Below, piece by piece: positions 34,667 to 43,536 of a stretch of DNA of 50,093 nt. The DNA comes from Candidatus Thalassarchaeum sp. Its GTDB lineage: Archaea; Thermoplasmatota; Poseidoniia; Poseidoniales; Thalassarchaeaceae. Location: positions 1-50,093 of the forward strand of contig JAKURL010000012.1 of NCBI GenBank assembly GCA_022449345.1, given 5' to 3'. The translations under genes and the position numbers were made by a program. Position 1 is the stretch's first letter; every line of letters begins with the position of its first letter. The notes under the pieces are model-generated. The model made no database searches, was not told the DNA's origin, and saw nothing but the letters and a program-made list of their open reading frames with translations.

Positions 34667-36344
34667 GGACTAATTGAAAATCAGTCATATCCCGCAGAAG
34701 ATCTACAGCAGGTGTTTGCTCAAGTTTGTCTAGGCAATCATGGGCAATTTTATGATGCTCCATTGCTCTATCCAATGCATACTGTATGGAACCGTTGGTT
34801 TGTAATTCTTTAACGGCGATAGAAATTTCATCAGTATTTTTAGATTCAGTTCCAAACAACTTCCTAAATGTAGGTAAATCTGCACCACTCTCCAGTGCAT
34901 GAATTGCAATCAGAGTCCGCTTTCCTTGGGCTATGTCACTTCCAGTGGGTTTACCCAAGGTTTCGGTATCACTCGTTATATCGATGTAATCATCTATGAT
35001 TTGGAAGCATAATCCTAGATTGAGCCCCCAATCGGCCATATTTGCTACTGTATCACTATCCGCCCCTGCAAGAATGGCTCCTGTTTCAGCACACGTCTCA
35101 AACATCGCACTGGTTTTTCCAGCAATCATTGCGATATATTCGTCCTCAGAAACGGACTCTCTTTCTTCAAATTCGAAGTCCTCTTGTTGTCCCTCTGCTA
35201 CGTGGCGGACCATTTCTCCAATGGCACTGACAACTTGGCGTAATTGAGAATCTTGGATATGAGGGCTATCCGCGAGCATTTCGAATCCCAAAGCCAGCAT
35301 GGCGTCCCCCGCGTTGATTGCAGTAGCATCGTCGTACGCCACATGGACGGCATCTAATCCACGTCGAATAGGGTCTTGATCCATGATATCGTCATGAACT
35401 AAAGTAAAATTGTGGATGATTTCGATACAAGCTCCAAGAGTATAGTGGCCTTCATGTCCATTCCCTACGGCATTACCTACAAGTCTGGGTATAATTGCAC
35501 GTAGCCGTTTTCCACCTCCAGTGAATAGATGTGACATCGCTCCGCGCAGGCGGTCTTGCTGAATCTTGCTAAGGTTATCTTGAATGATTTCCTCTACAAT
35601 ATCTTTGTATTCCCCTAAGGCAGCAAGCACATTGCTTGCTGAATTGGATGGGTGATTAACCGACAATTCACCACACCTGATGATATCTGTAATAGGGTTG
35701 GAAATAATTTCATCAACAGAATATTTTCCATTGGATAGATAATTATGAAAAATTGCTTCAAACCAAGGGGCAATTAGTTGGCTTCTCCATCTTCCTTGTC
35801 TTTCCATCATATGTTGTAAGGCAGTTTGGTCTAACCAATCAATTGCCTGAATTTCATTACTGTTGAAGTTAACTTCACAGTCTGCCTCGACAATCAATAC
35901 GTGATCTATTTCATGTTCAACCCATTCCTCATCCCATCGGCATTTGTATTCGAATCTTCCAACATGATGGAAATCCCATTCATTGGTAATCTCACGTGAA
36001 ATCCCTAACTCTTGTTGCAACTTTCTTCTTGCTGCCTCTTTGACACCATCGATGGCCTCTTCGTTTTCCCCTTCTATGTCTATTGGGTGGCTACAACAAG
36101 AGTTCGCCCAAACCCCAGGAAATGTAATTTTATCACTGGAGCGTTGTTGCACCAGCAATCTTCCAATACTATCGAAAATAAGTACGCTGAAAGCTCTGTG
36201 ACGTATGCCTTCTCCATAATGTGTAGCCAATTTACTAGATGTATCAATTACATTATCCTCAGCATCTAAACACAGACAGTATTCTTCCATCATCTCCGCT
36301 TGAGATGAGTCAAGGCCGTCTAAGGGTGCGGCGGGAACCACCAT
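34656..36344 (-). CDS. Fused type I isopentenyl diphosphate isomerase and geranylgeranyl diphosphate synthase
   Basis: One polypeptide carrying two consecutive isoprenoid enzymes, 562 residues from the ATG at 36342-36344 (a TTG at 36353 would add three). Residues about 15-195 are a type I (nudix-fold) IPP isomerase: catalytic Cys in WANSCCSHP (about residue 84), a nudix-like helix VKEAARRKLQQELG, and EWVEHEIDHV with the catalytic Glu. Residues about 235-562 are a trans-polyprenyl synthase: GGGKRLR, first Asp-rich motif DDIMDQDP (about 318-322) and second DDYID (about 451-455). Phe sits five residues before the first motif, as in archaeal GGPP synthases. The product should be GGPP from IPP alone. 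Confidence 0.93.
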   Translation of the reverse strand: MVVPAAPLDGLDSSQAEMMEEYCLCLDAEDNVIDTSSKLATHYGEGIRHRAFSVLIFDSIGRLLVQQRSSDKITFPGVWANSCCSHPIDIEGENEEAIDGVKEAARRKLQQELGISREITNEWDFHHVGRFEYKCRWDEEWVEHEIDHVLIVEADCEVNFNSNEIQAIDWLDQTALQHMMERQGRWRSQLIAPWFEAIFHNYLSNGKYSVDEIISNPITDIIRCGELSVNHPSNSASNVLAALGEYKDIVEEIIQDNLSKIQQDRLRGAMSHLFTGGGKRLRAIIPRLVGNAVGNGHEGHYTLGACIEIIHNFTLVHDDIMDQDPIRRGLDAVHVAYDDATAINAGDAMLALGFEMLADSPHIQDSQLRQVVSAIGEMVRHVAEGQQEDFEFEERESVSEDEYIAMIAGKTSAMFETCAETGAILAGADSDTVANMADWGLNLGLCFQIIDDYIDITSDTETLGKPTGSDIAQGKRTLIAIHALESGADLPTFRKLFGTESKNTDEISIAVKELQTNGSIQYALDRAMEHHKIAHDCLDKLEQTPAVDLLRDMTDFQLVRIN

Positions 36345-36412
36345 GTCTTCCAAACCTGTTGAGAAGCACTCGACATATAATCGAAATGGAATAGTGGATA
36401 ATTAATTTGTAT

Positions 36413-37204
36413 TCATGGTAGTATACGAGTACCTCTAGTGTTGCCCGAATTTACCAATTCTAAGACCCTTTCACATCTTCTTCCGCAAATAAACCAAACA
36501 TTTGGAACAACCGTCGCTATTTTTGCTGCAGAATCTAACTTGAGAAAAATCCCTCCCGTAACATCCTGCTGTGAATCATGTTCTCCTGAGATACTCCGGC
36601 GTGAATTCCATTCTTCAATTAATTCTGCAGTGGGGTCGTTCGGTGGCGCAGAAAGTAATCCTTCAGTGTCACCAAGTAAGAAAATGCAATGTGTAATCCC
36701 ATTAATTTCTTTACCTATTCTAACCATTAAATCATCTCCTGATAGAATGCCGAACATTTTCGGTTCATCGCAATCTACGGCATCGCCAAATGTAATCGGA
36801 ACAGACTCAATCGAACAATTTTCGATAGAAGATAAGGAACCGTGAAAATTTGGACCAACTCCTCTGGCCCAGTTTGAAGGCGGGAAACTATTGCAATTCA
36901 CCCCAATAGATTGCAATGCGTCACAAATAATTGAATTCAATTCTAACATATCATTCCTAATCGAAGCAACTGCATCCAATTGTTGATTGAGAAATTCTGG
37001 TTGTGCCCCCTCTACAATTTTCCATTGTTTTGCTTTTAGGTGACCGAAGGATCCTGCTCCGTGTACAATTGTTACTCGATGGCCTAACCCCACCAATTCC
37101 CTCGTGAGATTTGCTAAATTGTTGATTGACTCTTGGTCAACGGTTTTCATCTCGGACTTGGATGTGATAAGTCCGCCACCAAATTTCATCAGGATGTGTG
37201 CCAT
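36413..37204 (-). CDS. ipk: Isopentenyl phosphate kinase
   Basis: Phosphorylates isopentenyl phosphate to IPP, the last step of archaeal mevalonate variants, so it feeds the IDI-GGPPS fusion encoded 68 bases downstream on the same strand. The start is the ATG at 37202-37204 (MAHILMKFGGGLITSK), giving 263 residues. Further ATGs at 37213 and 37234 are in frame. Amino-acid kinase fold motifs: KFGGGLIT at the N-terminus, VHGAGSFGHLKA with the IPK-specific His that contacts the substrate phosphate, and GDDLMVRIG. The GTGTVGG-like kinase C-terminal motif appears as DVTGGIFLKLDSA. Confidence 0.9.
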   Translation of the reverse strand: MAHILMKFGGGLITSKSEMKTVDQESINNLANLTRELVGLGHRVTIVHGAGSFGHLKAKQWKIVEGAQPEFLNQQLDAVASIRNDMLELNSIICDALQSIGVNCNSFPPSNWARGVGPNFHGSLSSIENCSIESVPITFGDAVDCDEPKMFGILSGDDLMVRIGKEINGITHCIFLLGDTEGLLSAPPNDPTAELIEEWNSRRSISGEHDSQQDVTGGIFLKLDSAAKIATVVPNVWFICGRRCERVLELVNSGNTRGTRILP

Positions 37205-37316
37205 TGTACTCATCTCGGCCAAGGGACTCGACATTTTGTGTTATCCTGTAAATCATATTGCTTAGTGGACGGTTCACGTAAGTCAGATTCATTGCTCACC
37301 TTACTGTGCGCGAGGT

Positions 37317-37640
37317 ATGGAAGAGGGCGGGGAACTGGATAGATTCCAACGTTGGTTGCAGAGTAGATTGGCCGATGCCGAAAGTATAGAATCAGAGGAT
37401 GATAAGATTCGTACAACAAATAGGATTCAAAACGCCATTCAAGAATGCATCAATTTCAGAGAAATAATTAGTTTTCAACAGTCCGTCGAGAATCCTTTTA
37501 TCACACGAGAAGATCCCGTCAGATCCGTAAACGAATCTGAAGTTGGACCAGTTACAACATCTAATGGAAGATGCAGCAATTGTGATGCGGAATTAACCGG
37601 AGACCTCGAATTTTGTTCCCTTTGTGGAGAATTCCAGTAA
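37317..37640 (+). CDS. Small zinc-ribbon protein
   Basis: 107 residues, not recognised. Residues 1-60 are predicted helical and acidic. The C-terminus carries CSNCDAELTGDLEFCSLCG, two CxxC pairs about 12 residues apart, a classic zinc ribbon. The ATG at 37317 has GAGGT immediately adjacent, too close for normal initiation, so a leaderless or short-leader mRNA is likely. It ends two bases before the convergent kptA gene. Confidence 0.65.
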   Translation: MEEGGELDRFQRWLQSRLADAESIESEDDKIRTTNRIQNAIQECINFREIISFQQSVENPFITREDPVRSVNESEVGPVTTSNGRCSNCDAELTGDLEFCSLCGEFQ

Positions 37641-37642
37641 AT

Positions 37643-38329
37643 TCACTCTTCTTCGGTCCAACGAGCACGTGCTAAAACGTATTCCGGGTCGTCGTTATCT
37701 ACCACTGACAAATATTGAGGTGGGACATTCTCAGTCAAGTAAACCGTAATTCCGGCGTGCCAGATAGTTTCACCAGCAGCATACATTTGGGCAGTATCTA
37801 CTTCCAATATGGTGGGTAGTGCGAAATGGACGTGGCCTGCTTCGGCAGCATTTCGTATAGTAGCAGAAAGGTGGACATGAGCCCTCCCGCTAGGTGAAAT
37901 GCCGACTTCCAGTAGATTCTCAGTCTGTTTTGGGTCACAAGGGAAGTATAGCGCATCTGGTATGTTATCAGTTGGCAGATCTAATTCGATTTCTACAGTG
38001 TGCCCATATGTGGCTCGAATTGTATTACCTCTAACTTCGTATCGACCCTTTGGATCAGTTTCTACAATAGCAGTGAAATGATGAGGTCTTAACCAATGAT
38101 ATCTCTTTCCCCCTTTCTTGAATTGACGAATGATGTCCTTGACATCTATCCAGCCATTGATATCCATCTCTAAATCAAACTTTTCAGGGGCGTGTCTGAG
38201 TACTAGAGCTAGCTTCCTAGCGAGGCTATTGCGTTCACCAGTTCTCATTATGAACCGGCCTTCAGCATTGCATGCAGGACAAAGATGGTCATCTGCGTAA
38301 AATCCGTGATTGGAGCATTCTCGTATCAT
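37643..38329 (-). CDS. kptA: RNA 2'-phosphotransferase Tpt1/KptA with N-terminal zinc finger
   Basis: Removes an internal 2'-phosphate from RNA by transfer to NAD+. The archaeal role is unclear because archaeal tRNA splicing does not leave such a phosphate. 228 residues. An N-terminal zinc knuckle has C5, H8, C17 and C20. Conserved KptA features follow: KLALVLRHAPEKFDLEMDINGWIDV, KGRYEVRGNTIRATYGHT, and GISPSGRAHVHLSAT. The LYHGT motif of eukaryal/bacterial enzymes is LYFPCD here, so one substrate-contacting His is absent. It is divergent from the thiolase gene. Confidence 0.88.
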   Translation of the reverse strand: MIRECSNHGFYADDHLCPACNAEGRFIMRTGERNSLARKLALVLRHAPEKFDLEMDINGWIDVKDIIRQFKKGGKRYHWLRPHHFTAIVETDPKGRYEVRGNTIRATYGHTVEIELDLPTDNIPDALYFPCDPKQTENLLEVGISPSGRAHVHLSATIRNAAEAGHVHFALPTILEVDTAQMYAAGETIWHAGITVYLTENVPPQYLSVVDNDDPEYVLARARWTEEE

Positions 38330-38401
38330 TATTTCGCGCGACTTAGGACTCTTTGAAGAACCCGCCGGTCAAGTGGCCACATTCTCGATGCTCTTGACTC
38401 A

Positions 38402-39568
38402 ATGGTTATTGGGCGAATGCCAGACCGAACAAACGTGAAGGCAGTCATTGTGGATTGGATGCGTTCGCCATTTGATAGAGCTCACAAGGGCTCACTTAAG
38501 GACGTAAGACCTGATGAAATGGCCGGCCAAGTTGCTCGCGCTTTGTTGTCTAGATCTGGTATTTCAGTCGATGATATCGATGATTTACTACTTGGATGTG
38601 CTTACCCAGAGGGTGAACAGGGATACAATGTTGGAAGGCTTGTAGGTTTCTTAGCAGGATTGCCCGACACAGTACCCGGAGCCACATTCAATCGACTATG
38701 TGGATCCTCTATGCAAGCAATTCATGTCGCCGCCGCGAACATTGCTGCTGATTGGGGTGAATGCTTCCTAGTTGGTGGTATGGAATCTATGTCTAGAGTG
38801 AAGAGACGTGGATTCAACTGGTCTCCACATCCTAATTTGGAAGCCACTTATCCAGAGGCATATATCAACATGGGATTGACTGCAGAAAATGTAGCCGATA
38901 AATTCACCATAGATCGACTTCGCCAAGAAAAATTTGCACTATCTTCTCATGAAAAGTCTTCATATGCTCAAAATTCAGGGTTTTTCGATTCAGAAATATG
39001 TCCAATTATTTATGGAGGAAATACAATTCAAGTTGACGGTTGTATCCGACATTCCACTGACTTAGAATCCATGGCTGGATTGAATCCTGTGTTCAAGGAA
39101 GATGGCTCGGTGACCGCCGCGACATCTTCTCCACTCACTGATGGGGTAGTTTTTGCAATTGTTTGTAGTGAGGAATTTGCAAAAAGACACGCACTCAAAC
39201 CAATCGCAACAATTGTCTCTGTAGCGGTTACAGGCTGTGCTCCTGATTACATGGGTCTTGGCCCAATAGCCGCAACTCGATTATGTCTCGATAGGGCTGG
39301 TTGGTCAGCTGATGAGGTTGATATTTTCGAATTGAATGAGGCATTTTCCTCACAAAGTTTGGCTTGTATAGATGAACTTGGAATAGATTTGAATAAAGTG
39401 AATCTAGATGGTGGGGCAATTTCTCTCGGACACCCCTTGGGGGCTTCTGGAGCCAGAATTACATGCAAAGCAGCTTCTCTATTACAAAGAACCCGCTTAA
39501 AGAAGGCAATAGCTACTATGTGTATCGGCGGTGGAATGGGAATCGCAACCGCTTTAGAGAGATACTGA
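38402..39568 (+). CDS. Acetyl-CoA C-acyltransferase (thiolase)
   Basis: Joins or cleaves acyl-CoA with acetyl-CoA. 388 residues from the ATG at 38402 (another in-frame ATG at 38417). Nucleophilic Cys100 is in NRLCGSSMQA, NEAF and GHPLGASGAR carry the catalytic His region, and the second Cys is in MCIGGGMG. Length and motifs match the degradative/FadA-AtoB class, with all catalytic residues, unlike the archaeal scaffold thiolase of mevalonate synthesis. It could serve beta-oxidation or polyketide-like condensations. No beta-oxidation partners are in the window. It ends one base before the convergent membrane protein gene. Confidence 0.92.
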   Translation: MVIGRMPDRTNVKAVIVDWMRSPFDRAHKGSLKDVRPDEMAGQVARALLSRSGISVDDIDDLLLGCAYPEGEQGYNVGRLVGFLAGLPDTVPGATFNRLCGSSMQAIHVAAANIAADWGECFLVGGMESMSRVKRRGFNWSPHPNLEATYPEAYINMGLTAENVADKFTIDRLRQEKFALSSHEKSSYAQNSGFFDSEICPIIYGGNTIQVDGCIRHSTDLESMAGLNPVFKEDGSVTAATSSPLTDGVVFAIVCSEEFAKRHALKPIATIVSVAVTGCAPDYMGLGPIAATRLCLDRAGWSADEVDIFELNEAFSSQSLACIDELGIDLNKVNLDGGAISLGHPLGASGARITCKAASLLQRTRLKKAIATMCIGGGMGIATALERY

Positions 39569-39569
39569 A

Positions 39570-40103
39570 TCACTCTTCTTCTATTGATTTGACCAGTAGT
39601 CCATCACAATTTGGACATTGATCAATAGGTGTGAGTAAACTAGGGATTACTGCGAGTAGGCTATTACAATTCGGACAGGATGCGTAGACTTCCTCCTCCC
39701 TAAGTACGGTCGGTGAATTGATTCCTTGGTTGTACCATTCCATAAACTGTGGATGTCTGATTGATAGTACTCGTTTCCGTGTTGCGTTACCTAGTAAAAT
39801 CAACAAGAGGCCTTGAAAGATTACAATTAGGTTTCCAGCTAATACTGCGATTATTGTTTGTATTATTCCTACGATGAGGAAGAAGCCCGCGAGGAATTGC
39901 AGTAAATTAGCAAACTTCAGATCATATTTGTTTTGTTTCCTTGCGAACCTTATAGTGGTTGTAATTCCGTAAAATGTCAATAACAATCCTATACCTAGCG
40001 TGAATCCTGCGAGGATACCATTGCCGGAGATGGAAATTGAACTAAAAATAAGCATAAGAATCAGAATATCCAATAAACCAAATATTGTCATCCTGCGAAG
40101 CAT
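39570..40103 (-). CDS. Four-helix membrane protein with C-terminal zinc ribbon
   Basis: Not recognised. The frame opens at a GTG at 40125-40127, only 12 bases from the divergent GTG of coaBC. The ATG at 40101-40103 (MLRRMTIFGLLDILIL) or at 40089-40091 is a better start, giving about 177 residues. Four hydrophobic helices fill the first 115 residues, and a soluble tail bears CPNC...CPNC (zinc ribbon, spaced about 18 residues). It may be a membrane sensor or assembly factor. No function can be assigned. Confidence 0.68.
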   Translation of the reverse strand: MLRRMTIFGLLDILILMLIFSSISISGNGILAGFTLGIGLLLTFYGITTTIRFARKQNKYDLKFANLLQFLAGFFLIVGIIQTIIAVLAGNLIVIFQGLLLILLGNATRKRVLSIRHPQFMEWYNQGINSPTVLREEEVYASCPNCNSLLAVIPSLLTPIDQCPNCDGLLVKSIEEE

Positions 40104-40139
40104 AACCTGCAGGCTAGTTCCGTCCACAACAAGACGGAT

Positions 40140-41393
40140 GTGTATTCATGTAAGACTCACTCGGTCGGCGACGCACTCTTGAACGACAAGCATGTCGACG
40201 ATATCGTGACGAAGGACACCGGAGTCGAAATTCACAGCGACGCTTTGCTCGGAAAGCGCGTACTTCTGGCAATAACCGGTGGGATTGCGGCAGTTGAATC
40301 TATACGATTGGCGAGAGAATTGCGCAGGCATCAGGCCGATTTGACTGTCATCATGAGTCATGAGGCTACCAAAATTATCACTCCACTTGCCGTTAGTTGG
40401 GGCTCAGATACGATAGTCAATGAAGGATGGAGTGGCGAAATGTCTCAGTTAGAGAAATTCGACATTGTGTTGATTGCTCCTGCAACTAGAAACACTATTT
40501 CTAAGCACATACATGGAATTATGGATTCTCCAATAATGATGGCATTATCTGCTAGTCGTGGTCGTGGTGCTAAATTGTGTTTCGTACCTTCAATGCACAC
40601 AGATCTCTTCGACGATCCTGTTACCTCAAATCATCTTCAACTCCTAAATAAGGAAGGTAGTCACGTTATTCTCAATAATATAGATGAGGGGAAATTGAAA
40701 CAACCAGATTCAGTTTCTATTGTTGCTGAAGTCTGTCACATTACCAATTCAGATCCTCAATCGAAAACTGTTGCAATAACTTTGGGAGCAAACAGAGCTC
40801 CAATCGATGCGGTAAGAGCAATCCAAAATGCTTCGTCTGGAAGAACAGGCTGGATAATTGCCGAGTATCTTCACAGGATGGGGCACAAAGTAATTTGCAT
40901 AGCCGGAAAAACCTCAGCACCACCGTCATTTAATTTACCAGAAATTCGAAGAGATGGAACACCAGATGGGATGCTAGAATTGTGTAGGAAAACAGCCGAA
41001 AATGAAAGTCCAGAAGTTTGGATACATGCAGCAGCAGTATTGGACTATTATTCCGAGGCTGAAGACGGAAAAAAGCCGAGTGGAGCTGACAATTGGCAAA
41101 TCGATCTAAGTCCTGGACCAAAACATATTGCCGAATTATCAGATTTAGTCACAGAATCAATTCGTATTGGATTCAAATTAGAGTCCTCGGTAGATGTTGA
41201 TACACTACTCCAGAGAGCTAGAAATCAAATCGAGAGATATGGTGTTGACGCTGTTGTGGCTAACATAATGGAAGAAATGAACGACCCAGAAAAAATTAGG
41301 GCAAGGATAGTTCACTCAAATGGTCAGGTAGAAGAAATCCAAGACGATAGTTCATTGACTAAAGCAATTCACCGCATCATCTCTACGGATTAA
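40140..41393 (+). CDS. coaBC: Bifunctional CoaBC: phosphopantothenoylcysteine synthetase/decarboxylase
   Basis: Two consecutive steps of coenzyme A synthesis. 417 residues if the GTG at 40140 is used. A TTG at 40179 or a GTG at 40206 is equally likely, since conserved sequence begins only at GKRVLLAITGGIAAVE (residues 38-53). The N-terminal flavoprotein CoaC domain has that GITGGIA motif and VPSMHTDLF, the equivalent of the PxMN loop. The CoaB domain starts near residue 205 with ITLGANRAPIDAVRAIQNASSG and contains HAAAVLDY and the catalytic Lys in KPSG. The complete bifunctional form is typical of Euryarchaeota. Confidence 0.92.
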   Translation: MYSCKTHSVGDALLNDKHVDDIVTKDTGVEIHSDALLGKRVLLAITGGIAAVESIRLARELRRHQADLTVIMSHEATKIITPLAVSWGSDTIVNEGWSGEMSQLEKFDIVLIAPATRNTISKHIHGIMDSPIMMALSASRGRGAKLCFVPSMHTDLFDDPVTSNHLQLLNKEGSHVILNNIDEGKLKQPDSVSIVAEVCHITNSDPQSKTVAITLGANRAPIDAVRAIQNASSGRTGWIIAEYLHRMGHKVICIAGKTSAPPSFNLPEIRRDGTPDGMLELCRKTAENESPEVWIHAAAVLDYYSEAEDGKKPSGADNWQIDLSPGPKHIAELSDLVTESIRIGFKLESSVDVDTLLQRARNQIERYGVDAVVANIMEEMNDPEKIRARIVHSNGQVEEIQDDSSLTKAIHRIISTD

Positions 41394-41442
41394 GGTCTTG
41401 TCTAGCGTCACATTGAAGCGATGATTGCAAGCGACACCCAAC

Positions 41443-42963
41443 ATGGCGGGCCATGACAAGGCCAAACGTGGAATTCCCCCTAAGGGAAATTTTAACGCAT
41501 GGTATCCTGCAATTGTCGAAATTGCAGATCTTGTTGATAAGAGGTATCCGATTAAGGGAATGGATGTTTGGAAACCATATGGTTGGAAGGCGATGACACT
41601 AATCGACGGCCTTACCAGAGCCGAAATGGACCGTACAAACCATGAAGAGTATAATTTCCCTTTGTTAGTGCCTGAAGATTTGTTAGAAAAGGAAATCAAA
41701 CTAGTCACACTTCTCAAAAAGGCTAGGGAAGAGGGAGTAAATCCTTCTGAATTGCGTTTAGACGAAGAAGAGGCTGGCTTCAAAAAAGAAGTCTATTGGG
41801 TCAAACACGCTGGCGAAAATGAACTCGATTTACCCATGTTCCTCCGTCCAACTAGTGAGACACCCATGTATACTATGTTTTCACTCTGGGTAAGGTCTCA
41901 TGGCGACTTACCTCTAAAAACATTCCAGATTGTCAATACCTTCCGTTACGAGACTAAGCAAACTCGTTCTTTCATTCGTGTACGGGAGATTCATTTTTTC
42001 GAGGCGCATACCGCCCACAAGGACCAAGCTGGTGCTGACGCACAAATCGAGGAAGATGCAATGATTGTTCAGAATCTACTGCATGACCTTTGCTTCCCAG
42101 CGATAGTTTCTACAAGACCTGTTTGGGATACGTTTCCTGGAGCATGGTTTTCCAATGCTGTTGATGTAGTGATGCCAAATGGTCGAACCTTACAAGTTGC
42201 GACCTATCACCATTACAAGGACCAGTGGGCGAGGGAATTCGACCTGAAGTATGAGGACGCTAATGGCCAAACACAATTTTGTCATCAAACAACATTTGGA
42301 ATGTCCGAAAGAATGCTAGGTGCTGTCGTTGGTATGCATGGAGACGATTCCGGCCTTATTTTCCCACCAAAAATTGCACCAATTCAAGTGGTAATTATGC
42401 CGATTGCCCCACACCTTGATGAAAATGTAATTCCTAAGGTCAATGAGATGGCTGGAATGCGGAAAACCGCGGGTTACAGAGTCAAAGTTGATGATAGGGA
42501 CATCCGCCCCGGAACAAAGCACTATGATTGGGAAATCAAAGGTGTTCCACTTCGAATTGAGCTAGGCCCTAGAGATCTCGAATCAGGTCAATTCGTTATT
42601 ACATTGAGGACTGGTGGAAAAGAAAATCATGAGGAAAATGAATTACTCGACGTAGTCTCAAATTCTTTGCTTGAGACTGAAATTGAACTTAGGGCAAGAG
42701 CAAAAGTTCACATGCAGAAATTCGTTTGTGAGTTCCCTGGAATTAGGCAAACAGACATTGGATGGGAATTAGTCAGTGAACTCGAAGATGACAAGGTGTA
42801 TGAGTTAGCTTTCGACGGAAATGATTCTGATGCGGAAGTACTAGAGAGGGCAACTGGGTTAACCTTCCTTGGTGATTGTGTAGAAGTGTACTCAGAACCT
42901 CGCCCTTGCGCCGTATCTGGTAGGATGACCACAAGAAAACAACATTTAGCAAGGATGTACTGA
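41443..42963 (+). CDS. proS: Prolyl-tRNA synthetase (archaeal/eukaryotic type)
   Basis: Charges tRNA-Pro. The start is the ATG at 41443 (MAGHDKAKRGIPPKGNFNAWY), giving 506 residues. A TTG at 41425 is less likely. Class II features: motif 1 near MDVWKPYGWKAM, the LRPTSETPMY proline-binding loop, motif 2 FRYETKQTRSFIRVREIHFFE and motif 3 GPRDLESGQ region. The anticodon-binding domain (IQVVIMPIAPHLDENVIP) and the C-terminal zinc-like domain ending in TTRKQHLARMY with a terminal Tyr match the eukaryote-like ProRS class. It ends two bases before a convergent gene. Confidence 0.95.
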   Translation: MAGHDKAKRGIPPKGNFNAWYPAIVEIADLVDKRYPIKGMDVWKPYGWKAMTLIDGLTRAEMDRTNHEEYNFPLLVPEDLLEKEIKLVTLLKKAREEGVNPSELRLDEEEAGFKKEVYWVKHAGENELDLPMFLRPTSETPMYTMFSLWVRSHGDLPLKTFQIVNTFRYETKQTRSFIRVREIHFFEAHTAHKDQAGADAQIEEDAMIVQNLLHDLCFPAIVSTRPVWDTFPGAWFSNAVDVVMPNGRTLQVATYHHYKDQWAREFDLKYEDANGQTQFCHQTTFGMSERMLGAVVGMHGDDSGLIFPPKIAPIQVVIMPIAPHLDENVIPKVNEMAGMRKTAGYRVKVDDRDIRPGTKHYDWEIKGVPLRIELGPRDLESGQFVITLRTGGKENHEENELLDVVSNSLLETEIELRARAKVHMQKFVCEFPGIRQTDIGWELVSELEDDKVYELAFDGNDSDAEVLERATGLTFLGDCVEVYSEPRPCAVSGRMTTRKQHLARMY

Positions 42964-42965
42964 AT

Positions 42966-43478
42966 TCACTTCTTTCTTAACGAGAACACCATCAATATGG
43001 TTAGAATTGCTAATAATATTCCGTCAACTAGGTCCAGTTGTAGTGGCTCTGTCCATGAATCTGGTGATTGATAATCTGTAATCTCGGATAAAACCAACTT
43101 GTCTTCACAAATTGTTTCGCTATTTGGTGAATCACACAAAGGCAATACTGATCCAAATCCTATCGAGGTATTGGTTAGAATTAGAGCCGTAAGGAATAGT
43201 GTTAGGAAAAACACTACCCCGTTCCTCCCTCCTCCAGATTCTACATTTGGTGGTGCTACAGATATTGGATTAGTTGGCATTTGCACCTCATGTTTTGAAT
43301 CTCCATTTGGTTGAGCAATGGATTCTGATGGCCTCTCAGGGGCCTCCACCCCCATCTCTTCCAATGCGTCTCTTCCATAGATGGATTCAGCCATCTCGTA
43401 TAACTCCAGATCATCTTCCAGATTTTCAGGATCTACCGTTCCATCTAGAAGGTTCTTGATCTTGTCCAATGGAGTCAC
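42966..43478 (-). CDS. Two-helix membrane protein with acidic N-terminal region
   Basis: Not recognised. The frame is open from a GTG at 43497-43499, but the GTG at 43476-43478 has GGGAGGGGA four bases upstream and is the better start, giving 170 residues. An acidic cytoplasmic-like N-terminus (PENLEDDLELYEMAE) and a Pro/Asn-rich linker lead to a first membrane helix (GVVFFLTLFLTALILT). An external loop with a Cys pair (LPLCDSPNSETICED) is followed by a second helix ending in LRKK. The Cys pair could form a disulphide. Function unknown. Confidence 0.65.
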   Translation of the reverse strand: MTPLDKIKNLLDGTVDPENLEDDLELYEMAESIYGRDALEEMGVEAPERPSESIAQPNGDSKHEVQMPTNPISVAPPNVESGGGRNGVVFFLTLFLTALILTNTSIGFGSVLPLCDSPNSETICEDKLVLSEITDYQSPDSWTEPLQLDLVDGILLAILTILMVFSLRKK

Positions 43479-43536
43479 GATTCCCCTCCCATCACCCACT
43501 ATTCTTGAATCAAACCCAATAATGTGGGAAGAAGTT

